A DNA stretch of 51,355 bases from positions 1 through 51,355 of the forward strand of contig JARLHC010000023.1 of the NCBI GenBank assembly GCA_031292455.1, in the 5' to 3' direction. The position numbers were made by a program, and so were the translations under genes. Under the pieces are notes generated by a model. It was not told the origin of the DNA. It saw only the letters and a list, made by a program, of their open reading frames with translations, and did no database searches. Source of the stretch: Ignavibacteriaceae bacterium (GTDB lineage: Bacteria > Bacteroidota > Ignavibacteria > Ignavibacteriales > Ignavibacteriaceae). The first letter of the stretch is position 1; the number at the start of each line of letters is the position of its first letter. Of the stretch, positions 7,706-15,574 are shown piece after piece.

Positions 7706-8998
7706 ATGGGAAAGACTATAGTTGAGAAAATCTTAGCAAAGGCGACGGGTCAGACATCAGTTAAAGTTGGCGATGTAGTTGAACCTTTGGTAGATGTTGC
7801 AATGTCACATGAAAATGGTGCATTAGTTATAAATCAATTTCTTGAAGTATATAAAGGAACCGAACTTGAACCAAAAGTATGGGACCCTTCAAAAATAGCA
7901 ATCATATTTGATCACCGTGTACCGGCGGAAAGTGCGAAGACTGCAACAAACCAGAAAAAGATACGTGAATTTGTTTCGGCACAAGGGATAACAAAATTTC
8001 ATGATATACGCGGAGATCAGGGAGGGATCTGTCATCAAATTCTCCCGGAAAACGGGTATATAAGACCGGGTTATATTGTTGTTGGCACAGACAGTCATAC
8101 TACATCTCATGGTGCGCTTGGCGCGTTCTCATTTGGAATTGGAGCGACAGAGATGGCAAGTGTCTGGACGCTCGGAACTGTACTGAACGTTGAAGTTCCC
8201 GGAACAATTAAAGTTATAGTTACAGGAGAACTTCCAAAATTTGTTTCTCCCAAAGACATAATACTTAATCTTATAGGAAAACTTTCCGCACAAGGTGCCA
8301 ACTTTAAAGTAATTGAATTCCATGGTAATACAATCAGGAAAATGTCGACATCCGGAAGACTTGTTTTATGCAATATGGCTGTTGAAGCCGGAGCGACATC
8401 GGGTATCGTTCCACCGGATGAAGAAACCGTCCGTTACTTAAGAGAAGAAGCAGGTGTAAAGGATAAACTTGATATGATAGTGCCCGATGCAGATGCAATT
8501 TATGAACAGGTTGTTGAGATTGATGCAAGTAAACTTACACCGCAAATTGCATGCCCTCATACAGTAGATAATGTTAAGGCAATTGATAAAGTATCAGGAG
8601 TAAAAGTTAATCAGATTGTAATTGGTTCCTGTACAAACGGAAGAATTGATGATATTGAAATTGCAGCTTCAATATTAAAAGGGAAGAAAGTTGCAGAAGG
8701 TACAAGGATGCTGATATTTCCTGCTTCCTGGAAAATATATAAAGAAGCGATGACCAGAGGGTATCTTATGGATTTAATTAATGCAGGAGCTATGATAATG
8801 AATCCAGGCTGCGGATGCTGTCTGGGAGTTCATCAGGGGGCATTAGGAGATAAAGAAGTTTCACTTTCAACAACAAACAGAAACTTTAAGGGAAGGCAAG
8901 GGAATCCCAACTCTGATGTTTATCTTTGTTCACCCGCAGTAGCAGCGGCAAGTGCAATTACCGGAGAAATTACTGATCCAAGAATAGGAGTAAATTAA
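7706..8998 (+). CDS. Aconitase-superfamily large subunit (isopropylmalate isomerase/homoaconitase type)
   Basis: A 430-residue large subunit of the two-subunit hydro-lyase family (LeuC/HacA-like). These enzymes move a hydroxyl group between adjacent carbons of a tricarboxylate or alkylmalate with a 4Fe-4S cluster. The three cluster cysteines are C309 (GSCTNGR) and C369 and C372 (NPGCGCCLG), and the substrate-site GTDSHTTSHGALG is intact. The length matches the short archaeal and bacterial subfamily used for isopropylmalate, homoaconitate or dimethylmalate. A clear AGGAG lies before ATG. The small subunit follows after one base. No leuA or leuB-like leucine genes are nearby, so leucine synthesis is not supported by context. 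Confidence 0.87.
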   Translation: MGKTIVEKILAKATGQTSVKVGDVVEPLVDVAMSHENGALVINQFLEVYKGTELEPKVWDPSKIAIIFDHRVPAESAKTATNQKKIREFVSAQGITKFHDIRGDQGGICHQILPENGYIRPGYIVVGTDSHTTSHGALGAFSFGIGATEMASVWTLGTVLNVEVPGTIKVIVTGELPKFVSPKDIILNLIGKLSAQGANFKVIEFHGNTIRKMSTSGRLVLCNMAVEAGATSGIVPPDEETVRYLREEAGVKDKLDMIVPDADAIYEQVVEIDASKLTPQIACPHTVDNVKAIDKVSGVKVNQIVIGSCTNGRIDDIEIAASILKGKKVAEGTRMLIFPASWKIYKEAMTRGYLMDLINAGAMIMNPGCGCCLGVHQGALGDKEVSLSTTNRNFKGRQGNPNSDVYLCSPAVAAASAITGEITDPRIGVN

Positions 8999-8999
8999 C

Positions 9000-9503
9000 A
9001 TGAAAACTAAAGTAGTATTAAAACTTGGTGATGATATATCCACAGATGCGATTTATCCGGGCAGGTTTATGGCGACAGTACTTCCGAGTGAAACTCCACA
9101 GTATGCTTTTATTGATTATAAGGAGTTTAATTCAAAGCTGATAAGTAAACAAATAGCCCCCAATAGTGTTATAGTAGCAAATAATAACTTCGGCTGCGGC
9201 TCTTCAAGAGAACAGGCAGCTTCAACTTTAAAAGGATGGGAGTTAATTATAATAGCTAAGAACTTTGCCAGAATCTTTTTACAGAATTCGTGTAACCTGG
9301 GATTAAGAACAATCATCTGTCCTGATATCGAAGCTAATGAAAATGATGAACTTGAGATAACAGAGAAGGAAGTTAAAAATATTACAAGCGGCAAGAAGTT
9401 TGCTATAGAACCATTACCTAAAGCAAGGCAGGCGATTATTGATGCAGGCGGGTTGATTGCTTATACGAGAAAGAAGCTAATGGAAAAAGCCGCTGCGGTC
9501 TGA
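9000..9503 (+). CDS. Aconitase-superfamily small subunit (LeuD/HacB-like)
   Basis: A 167-residue swivelling-domain subunit that pairs with the large subunit encoded immediately upstream (one base between stop and ATG). Family hallmarks are GDDISTDAIYPGRF at the start and NNFGCGSSREQA in the middle, followed by a C-terminal region for subunit contact. The loop after the first motif, which sets substrate choice in this family, reads RFMAT at residues 22-26. This differs from the YLRT form of methanogen homoaconitases and the YLVY-like form of isopropylmalate isomerases. It closes the operon; its stop is two bases from the convergent DUF1684 gene. Confidence 0.87.
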   Translation: MKTKVVLKLGDDISTDAIYPGRFMATVLPSETPQYAFIDYKEFNSKLISKQIAPNSVIVANNNFGCGSSREQAASTLKGWELIIIAKNFARIFLQNSCNLGLRTIICPDIEANENDELEITEKEVKNITSGKKFAIEPLPKARQAIIDAGGLIAYTRKKLMEKAAAV

Positions 9504-9505
9504 GT

Positions 9506-10123
9506 CTAATGAAATTTCTTTTCGCCGGCTTTGATCGAAATGTCGATATGGTCTTCTTTTAACGGAACTGCACAGGAATAATCCGGACTATAGGCGCAAT
9601 ACGGATTATAGGCCAGATTAAAATCTATAGTATAAATAAAGGCAGGGTCGGGGTTATATTCAAAATCCAGATACCTGCCGACGCCGTAGGTTTCATTTCC
9701 AGTTGTTTTATCTGTAAACCAAATGCTATAATATTCCTGACCATTTTTTGCAGTACCTTTGTAAACATTCATCTTATAATCCATATTATCATAATTAAAT
9801 GTTACAAAACCGAACCGGACTGCTTTTCTCTGATCCCCCTTGGTACCGAAAACTTTGATAGTATCTTTAACCCCGTATTCCTGCAGCTTACTTTTAAAAA
9901 CAAATGACGGATCAATATCATAATATTTAAGAGGAGCAAAGTGTATTTTTGATTTATGGTTAAATGGAGAATCATCATCGTTCTTAAAAGAAATATTCTT
10001 TGATTCCCTGAGCTGCTCAATCCGGGAGATATAGTTCCTTTGTTCTGGAGTATAATTTTTATTACAGGAGCATGCCACCATAATTAAAAACATACACGGG
10101 ATAAACTGAATGATCTTATGCAT
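9506..10123 (-). CDS. DUF1684 family lipoprotein
   Basis: A 205-residue protein with a lipoprotein signal (hydrophobic stretch then MVACSC), so it is probably anchored in the periplasm or outer membrane. The C-terminal two thirds carry the DUF1684 (PF07920) signature: FGTKGDQRKAVRFGFV, YYSIWFTDKTTGNETYG, GRYLDFEY and the Cys- and Pro-rich AYNPYCAYSPDYSCAVP with DFNLAYNPYCAY. The biochemical role of this family is unknown. Its ATG is inside the last codons of mutS (8-base overlap), so it is expressed from the mutS transcript, although no functional link to mismatch repair is evident. Confidence 0.86.
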   Translation of the reverse strand: MHKIIQFIPCMFLIMVACSCNKNYTPEQRNYISRIEQLRESKNISFKNDDDSPFNHKSKIHFAPLKYYDIDPSFVFKSKLQEYGVKDTIKVFGTKGDQRKAVRFGFVTFNYDNMDYKMNVYKGTAKNGQEYYSIWFTDKTTGNETYGVGRYLDFEYNPDPAFIYTIDFNLAYNPYCAYSPDYSCAVPLKEDHIDISIKAGEKKFH

Positions 10124-12731
10124 TATCTTTTATCCTTTTCTTAAGTTCGCTAAGTTTATTGAGAGCTTCAATAGGAGTAAGGTTATTTATTTCAATTTCG
10201 TTAATTTCATTCCTTAACTTATCATCCTTAATTTCAAACAAACTAATCTGATTACTAAGATCATTTTTCATTTTACTGAGTTTTTCTTTCTTTAGCTCAT
10301 ATGGCGTAAGTTCTTTACTTTCAAGATTTAACAAAACTTCTTTCGCACGGTTTGTAATAAAAACAGGAAGTCCGGCCATTTGTGCCACCTGTATTCCATA
10401 ACTGTGATCCGCCCTTCCTGAGCTTACTTTATGGAGAAAAATGACCTTATCATCATATTCACGAACCTCAACTTTATAGTTTTTGATTCGAGGAAACAGC
10501 TCAGCCATCTCATTAAGCTCGTGATAATGGGTGGCAAAGAGAGTTTTTGCTGCAATAGCAGGGTTTTCGTGGAGATATTCGGTAATAGACCAGGCAATTG
10601 AGATACCATCGAATGTGCTGGTTCCACGTCCTATTTCATCAAGAAGAATAAGGCTTTTAGAAGTTGCATTGTTAATAATATTAGCTGCTTCCTGCATTTC
10701 TACGAGGAATGTACTTTCGCCTGCAATAATATTATCACTTGCTCCCACTCTTGTAAATATTCTATCAACAATTCCGATACTAGCGGATTGAGCGGGAACG
10801 AAAGAACCGATTTGGGCAAGGAGCACGATTAAACCTATTTGCCTTAAGTAAACTGATTTACCTGCCATATTAGGACCGGTGAGTATAATTATCTGATCTT
10901 TGCTGTTATTCATTTTACAGCTATTGGGTGTGTATTTCTCTCCGGGGGAGAGAATCCTTTCGACAACCGGATGGCGGCCACCGATAATCTCAATATCTTC
11001 GCCCTCATCCAATTCAGGTTTAACATAACTGTACTGAACCGCGCATTCGGCAAGAGAGACAAAGCAATCAAGCATAGCGATGAGACGTGCATTCACCTGA
11101 ATAGATTCTGCTTCATCGGCGACAGTCAATCTTATTTCGTTAAAGAGCTGGGATTCGAGATCGTATATCTTCTCCTCGGCATTAAGAATTTTATCTTCAT
11201 AAGCCTTTAGATCCGGGGTTATATATCTTTCGTGGTTTACGAGAGTTTGTTTCCTTATATAATCAGGGGGAATTTTATCCTTATTTGCATTACTTATCTC
11301 AATATAATAGCCGAATACTTTATTGAAATTTACCTTAAGCGAGGAGATTCCTGTTTTTTCCCTTTCTGATTTCTGAAGATTGGCAATCCAATCCTTGCCA
11401 TGAAGGGAGATATCTCTCAGTTCATCCAATTCAGGGCTGAAACCATTTTTGATTACTCCCCCATCGGCAAGACTAAGAGGAGGAGAATCAATAATTGCTT
11501 TATCTATCTTTTCAATTAAATTATCAAGCAGCAAAAGACTAGTGCTGACCTGGATTAAAGTTTTACCGTTAGATGAGGCAAGGAGGTCTTTTATTGCAGG
11601 AAGTTTTTGGAGTGAAGTTTTAATATTAACAATTTCCCGTGGATTAGCCCTTCCCGTGCAGACCTTGGAAATGAGTCTTTCGAGATCACCTATTTCTTTA
11701 AGTTCATCGATTATTTTTCTTCTTATACCGCTATTTATTACGAGCTCCTCAACTGACTGCTGGCGTTTTAGTATAGGGTCTAGTTTAATAAGGGGAGCGG
11801 AAAGCCATTTCTTAAGAAGCCGGCCGCCCATAGCAGTTTCTGTCTTATCAAGAATCGAAATTAATGATCCTTCTCTTGAACCCTCGTGCATTGAAAAAGT
11901 AATCTCGAGATTTCTTTTTGTAGAATGGTCAAGATTCATATATTCGGATGGATTATAGACAGAGACATTCTGAAGGTGGGAGAGATTTGCTTTCTGAGTT
12001 TCCTGCAAATAATTAAGCACAGCCCCGCATGAAATTATGCCGGCAATTAAAGATTCAATTCCAAAGCCTTTGAGATTAACTGTTTTGAACTGCATGATAA
12101 GTAGTTCTTTAGCATACTCGTAGTTATAGATCCAGTCATCCAGTTTTGTAATTTTTATTGAATGATCCAGTTTTGAAATAAGTGTTGTAAGATAGTCCTT
12201 ATCCTTTTTAGGGATTAGTATTTCAGCAGGATTTATTGTTTCGATCTGCTGGGGTAAATGACTTAAAGGAACTTCGTAAGTATAAAATTCACCAGTAGAA
12301 ATATCGCAAAAGGAAATACCGGTAATGGAATCCCTGATACAAACACCCATAAGGTAATTATTTCTTTTATGATCGAGAAGCTTATCGGAGAATGCAACCC
12401 CCGGCGTAACTACTTCTATTACCTCCCTTTTTACAATTCCTTTAGCAAACTTGGGATTTTCTATTTGTTCACATACAGCAACCCTATAACCCGCGCGTAC
12501 AAGCTTAGGCAGATAAGTATCCAGAGCATGGTGGGGGAAACCTGCAAGAGGAGTATCCTCTGCCATTCCGTTCCCTCTTTTTGTTAAAGTAATGCCAAGT
12601 ACTTTAGAAGCAATTTTGGCATCCTCCTCAAAGGTCTCAAAGAAGTCACCCATTCTGAATAATAGGATGGTATCAGGATAGGCCTGCTTAATCTTATTAT
12701 ATTGTGACATTAAGGGAGTTTGTGTCTGCAT
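10116..12731 (-). CDS. mutS: DNA mismatch repair protein MutS
   Basis: An 871-residue MutS1, the mismatch-recognition ATPase of post-replicative repair. The mismatch-binding Phe-x-Glu is in RMGDFFETFEEDA near residue 30; the Walker A is GPNMAGKSVYLRQ, the Walker B LLDEIGRGTSTFDG, followed by FATHYHELNEMA. The C-terminal helices end in KELTPYELKKEK and IKDNA. The frame is open a further 31 codons upstream, but those encode an atypical basic/hydrophobic leader, and the family start MQTQTPLMSQYNKIK at ATG 12731 matches other MutS proteins. The 3' end overlaps the DUF1684 gene by 8 bases. No mutL is present in the window. Confidence 0.97.
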   Translation of the reverse strand: MQTQTPLMSQYNKIKQAYPDTILLFRMGDFFETFEEDAKIASKVLGITLTKRGNGMAEDTPLAGFPHHALDTYLPKLVRAGYRVAVCEQIENPKFAKGIVKREVIEVVTPGVAFSDKLLDHKRNNYLMGVCIRDSITGISFCDISTGEFYTYEVPLSHLPQQIETINPAEILIPKKDKDYLTTLISKLDHSIKITKLDDWIYNYEYAKELLIMQFKTVNLKGFGIESLIAGIISCGAVLNYLQETQKANLSHLQNVSVYNPSEYMNLDHSTKRNLEITFSMHEGSREGSLISILDKTETAMGGRLLKKWLSAPLIKLDPILKRQQSVEELVINSGIRRKIIDELKEIGDLERLISKVCTGRANPREIVNIKTSLQKLPAIKDLLASSNGKTLIQVSTSLLLLDNLIEKIDKAIIDSPPLSLADGGVIKNGFSPELDELRDISLHGKDWIANLQKSEREKTGISSLKVNFNKVFGYYIEISNANKDKIPPDYIRKQTLVNHERYITPDLKAYEDKILNAEEKIYDLESQLFNEIRLTVADEAESIQVNARLIAMLDCFVSLAECAVQYSYVKPELDEGEDIEIIGGRHPVVERILSPGEKYTPNSCKMNNSKDQIIILTGPNMAGKSVYLRQIGLIVLLAQIGSFVPAQSASIGIVDRIFTRVGASDNIIAGESTFLVEMQEAANIINNATSKSLILLDEIGRGTSTFDGISIAWSITEYLHENPAIAAKTLFATHYHELNEMAELFPRIKNYKVEVREYDDKVIFLHKVSSGRADHSYGIQVAQMAGLPVFITNRAKEVLLNLESKELTPYELKKEKLSKMKNDLSNQISLFEIKDDKLRNEINEIEINNLTPIEALNKLSELKKRIKDNA

Positions 12732-13079
12732 ACGAAATTCAAATAAAAGAAGAAAAATAGAACAATGCAGAGGAAATATCAATAAGAAAGGAAGTCTGCG
12801 GTTATAGAAACATTTCTTAACCAATATCAGGAGTCAGCAGATGATAAAATGGTCAAAAAAGGAGAAACGGAGCTACTATTAATAGGGGGAGCTGGTTGAA
12901 ATGGTTGAAAATAGTTTTCACTTATTGTATCCATTCAGTATGTACATGGCGTAACAGAAGTATTAAGATGATATCAAGACGACAATAAGACCATAATTAA
13001 GCCACAAAAAGAATTTATCCCCGATTCTTCAAAATAACATTCCCGGCACACAGCAGATGTATATATTTTAAATAGCCTG

Positions 13080-14438
13080 TTATGGAGTAGATTTAGAGAC
13101 AGCAAGAGTATTATTATTATCAGCAATCAGAAGGTCACTTAGATCAACCAATCCATCGCCGTTCAGATCAGTAACTACATAGCCGGAAACAGCACTTAAA
13201 TTATCGTTATCTTCCGCAAGCAGGTCAGACAGATCAACAAGTCCATCATGGTTTATATCCCCGCTATAAAGGCACAGCTTAGTTCCTTTCAAGACAAGAT
13301 TGCCACCATAAGCTTTAGCCTGAGAGGTAGTAAAATCATAATTAAGGGTGTTGGAAGTAAAAGATTGTGCTGATGCACTCCATGTCTCTACAGCGTTTCT
13401 ATGTTTGATCACAATAAAATATGGAGTACCATTTACAGCGGTTGAAAAACTAAAAGTGCCAGTGCCTGCCGTATTAAGAATTCCTTTTTTTGAATCCACT
13501 AATGCATAAGGAGAAGCAGAATTATGCAATTCAACCGTTACAGAATCTGATACCATTAAAGTTCCATTATACAGTCCCTGAATTAATGCAGTAAGAGACA
13601 GGGTAACCTGAGCGGCTCCATTCGGGTCAGGGCTGCCTGCATCAACCCAGGCAGTATAGATGAGATCCGCAACAGATTTAGAAGCATTCTTCATTAATAA
13701 GATAGTTTGACTGCCACATAATTCCCAATATTTCTGAAGATAAGTTGTTCCACTATTCCTGCCGGCATAGGCAGTTGCCACCTTATCACCATTAAGCACC
13801 GAATCCACATATTTATGATCGAGATATATAAAATCGAAAACATAATTACTGATATTTGAGACATAGGAAGCTTTGTTATTTGAATAAACTATGCTGCTCT
13901 GATACTGCCCGACAAGAGTAGTTTCATATCTTGAATGGACACCGCTCTGGCCAGTTAACTGGCCATCATAATTTTGAGTAATATGAAGGGGCTGATGACC
14001 GTCGCCAACATAGTGGCCGAGATCTGCAGAGAAAAGCATTGCCTTATGCCAGTTTTTTTGCAGGAACGCGATGCGAAGGGAATCTACAGTCCATTGGATT
14101 GCCCAGGGAAGAGTACCTTCATTAACTACATAAGCAGAGCCATGAATAATAACATTAGTATCATAACTTTGGCTGATATATCCGTTTGAAATAAATTCGG
14201 AGTAATTATCTATATCGATAAAATGTTTAGGAGATTCAGAAGGATCACTGCTTTTTCGAGTATCAGCATCTGAGGCATGAGCAGTTAAAGTATCGCTCCA
14301 ATAAGAAGGAAAATTCATAGATGAGGGGAAACAGACTGTAATGTTTTGATTTATGATTTTATGCCCTGTACTCCCCCATCCTGCAAATAGGAGTATAGAA
14401 ATAACTGACACTGCAATTTTAGCAAAAATATTCTTCAC
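13080..14438 (-). CDS. Secreted S1/P1-type zinc nuclease with C-terminal dockerin-like module
   Basis: A 452-residue secreted protein. The signal peptide should be cut just before WGSTGHKI, exposing the N-terminal Trp that binds zinc in S1/P1 nucleases (PF02265). Other zinc-site motifs follow: HASDADTRK, PKHFIDIDNY, DLGHYVGDGHQPLH and HSRYE. The nuclease part spans about residues 22-275. Residues 280-452 form a second module: a beta-sandwich-like region (LTALIQGLYNG to NYDFTTSQAKAYG), then two Ca-binding dockerin-like loops (GDINHDGLVDLSDL and TDLNGDGLVDLSDL). The same module occurs at the N-terminus of the large secreted protein at 45704. It likely degrades extracellular nucleic acid, although phospholipase C activity is possible in this superfamily. 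No type IX C-terminal signal is seen. Confidence 0.85.
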   Translation of the reverse strand: MKNIFAKIAVSVISILLFAGWGSTGHKIINQNITVCFPSSMNFPSYWSDTLTAHASDADTRKSSDPSESPKHFIDIDNYSEFISNGYISQSYDTNVIIHGSAYVVNEGTLPWAIQWTVDSLRIAFLQKNWHKAMLFSADLGHYVGDGHQPLHITQNYDGQLTGQSGVHSRYETTLVGQYQSSIVYSNNKASYVSNISNYVFDFIYLDHKYVDSVLNGDKVATAYAGRNSGTTYLQKYWELCGSQTILLMKNASKSVADLIYTAWVDAGSPDPNGAAQVTLSLTALIQGLYNGTLMVSDSVTVELHNSASPYALVDSKKGILNTAGTGTFSFSTAVNGTPYFIVIKHRNAVETWSASAQSFTSNTLNYDFTTSQAKAYGGNLVLKGTKLCLYSGDINHDGLVDLSDLLAEDNDNLSAVSGYVVTDLNGDGLVDLSDLLIADNNNTLAVSKSTP

Positions 14439-14520
14439 TTTTTATATTCAGGATATTTCTTTATAAGAGTCAATTTGTTAATAAAAACTAATATTCAAAC
14501 ATAAGAAAGAATCTAAACAT

Positions 14521-14564
14521 CAAAAAAGCCTCAAAAGATGCAGAATAGCAGCGTATTTGAGGCT
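14521..14564 (-). terminator. Rho-independent terminator of tRNA-Ser
   Basis: On the minus strand the arm AGCCTCAAA (14564-14556) pairs with TTTGAGGCT (14535-14527), enclosing a 20-base loop, and is followed by a run of Ts (14526-14522). It begins 13 bases past the 3' end of tRNA-Ser. Confidence 0.7.
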
Positions 14565-14577
14565 CTATTTGTGAATG

Positions 14578-14664
14578 CGGAAAGGGAGGGATTCGAACCC
14601 TCGGTACCCGTGAAGGTACACACGCTTTCCAGGCGTGCCAGTTCAGCCACTCCTGCACCTTTCC
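14578..14664 (-). tRNA. tRNA-Ser (GGA)
   Basis: An 87-base class II tRNA. The acceptor arms GGAAAGG and CCTTTCC pair fully, with discriminator G. The anticodon arm is CACGC-CTGGAAA-GCGTG (anticodon GGA), a long variable arm lies around GTACCTTCACGGGTAC, and the T-loop is TTCGAAT. The bases after the discriminator read CA, so the terminal CCA is not encoded. Confidence 0.96.
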
Positions 14665-14703
14665 GAAATGGCATGCAAATATAGGTAATCAGGTGTTTTT
14701 ATC

Positions 14704-14726
14704 AAAAAAAGTATTAAAATACTTTT
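14704..14726 (-). terminator. Possible AT-rich terminator downstream of the response regulator gene
   Basis: AAAAGTATT and AATACTTTT form a 9-base inverted repeat with a two-base loop, extended on the minus strand by three more Ts. It lies 160 bases past the response regulator stop and 40 bases before the tRNA-Ser gene. The stem is almost all A-T, so the call is tentative. Confidence 0.4.
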
Positions 14727-14886
14727 CATATTTATTTATTAAACACGAATTAACCGACACCTTTTTAGGTAGAAGCAATACATATGAAAGGGAGTCCTTC
14801 ATTTTAGGAGCGATTCCACATAACTGCCAACTATGGTCGGGGGAAGGGTAAATAGAAAAAGAGATATTAAATATTATATATCCAGA

Positions 14887-15567
14887 TCATTTGACAAATT
14901 TATATCCGGCGGAGTGGACGGTTATTAAATGAACCGGATTAGCAGGGTCATCTTCGATTTTTTTTCTTAATGATAGGATATAATTATCCACTGTCCTAGT
15001 TGTCGGGAAAGAATCATAACCCCAGACATCGTCGAGGAAATTATCCCGGGTAATAACGACTCCCTCATGCTGGCTGAAATATTTCATAATTTTAAACTCA
15101 GTAGTTGTTAATTTAACAGGAATTCCGGATTTGCAGGCTTCCATCTGTTTAAAATGAATTTGAACATTACCAAAGGAATAATCCTCAGTTTCCTTGAAAG
15201 TTTTTTCACTTCTACGCATTACAGCACGCATCCGGGCGATGAGTTCCTTGATGCTAAATGGTTTAGTAACATAGTCATCGGCACCGACTTCCAGCCCCAG
15301 AATTTTATCTGTTTCAGTTTTTCTGCTTGTAAGGATAATAATGGGGGTGAGGACATCCTCTTTTCTAAGATCCCGGCAGATATCAATGCCATTTTTATGA
15401 GGAAGCATAAGATCAAGAAGGATAATATCATAAGGGCCTTTTATAGCCTTTTGAAAACCCTCCTCTCCATCGTAAGAAATATCAGTTTCAAAATTCTCAT
15501 CAGTCAGACCCAGCTGGACCCCCTGAGCAATAGGAACAGAATCTTCAACTAACAATACTTTCTTCAT
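14887..15567 (-). CDS. OmpR/PhoB-type response regulator
   Basis: A 226-residue two-domain regulator. The receiver domain (1-120) has the acidic pair E8-D9 (LVEDS), phosphoacceptor D52 (LLDLMLP), the conserved Thr in LTSRK and Lys in DDYVTKPFS. The C-terminal winged-helix DNA-binding domain (about 128-226) contains LTTTEFKIMKYF, TRDNFLDDVWGYDSF and TRTVDNYILSLRKKIE, ending in the wing HSAGYKFVK. It lies 7 bases downstream of the sensor kinase gene, so the two form a cognate pair. The target genes cannot be read from the sequence. Confidence 0.95.
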   Translation of the reverse strand: MKKVLLVEDSVPIAQGVQLGLTDENFETDISYDGEEGFQKAIKGPYDIILLDLMLPHKNGIDICRDLRKEDVLTPIIILTSRKTETDKILGLEVGADDYVTKPFSIKELIARMRAVMRRSEKTFKETEDYSFGNVQIHFKQMEACKSGIPVKLTTTEFKIMKYFSQHEGVVITRDNFLDDVWGYDSFPTTRTVDNYILSLRKKIEDDPANPVHLITVHSAGYKFVK

Positions 15568-15574
15568 GTTTCAC

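Noticed and set aside
7706-9503. Leucine biosynthesis leuCD
   Set aside because: No leuA or leuB pattern is nearby, the dehydrogenase is not LeuB-like in its substrate or cofactor loops, and the small-subunit loop differs from isopropylmalate isomerases. The possibility is not fully excluded.
12732-12824. N-terminal extension of MutS from 12824
   Set aside because: The 31 extra residues are not MutS-like, and the family start matches ATG 12731.
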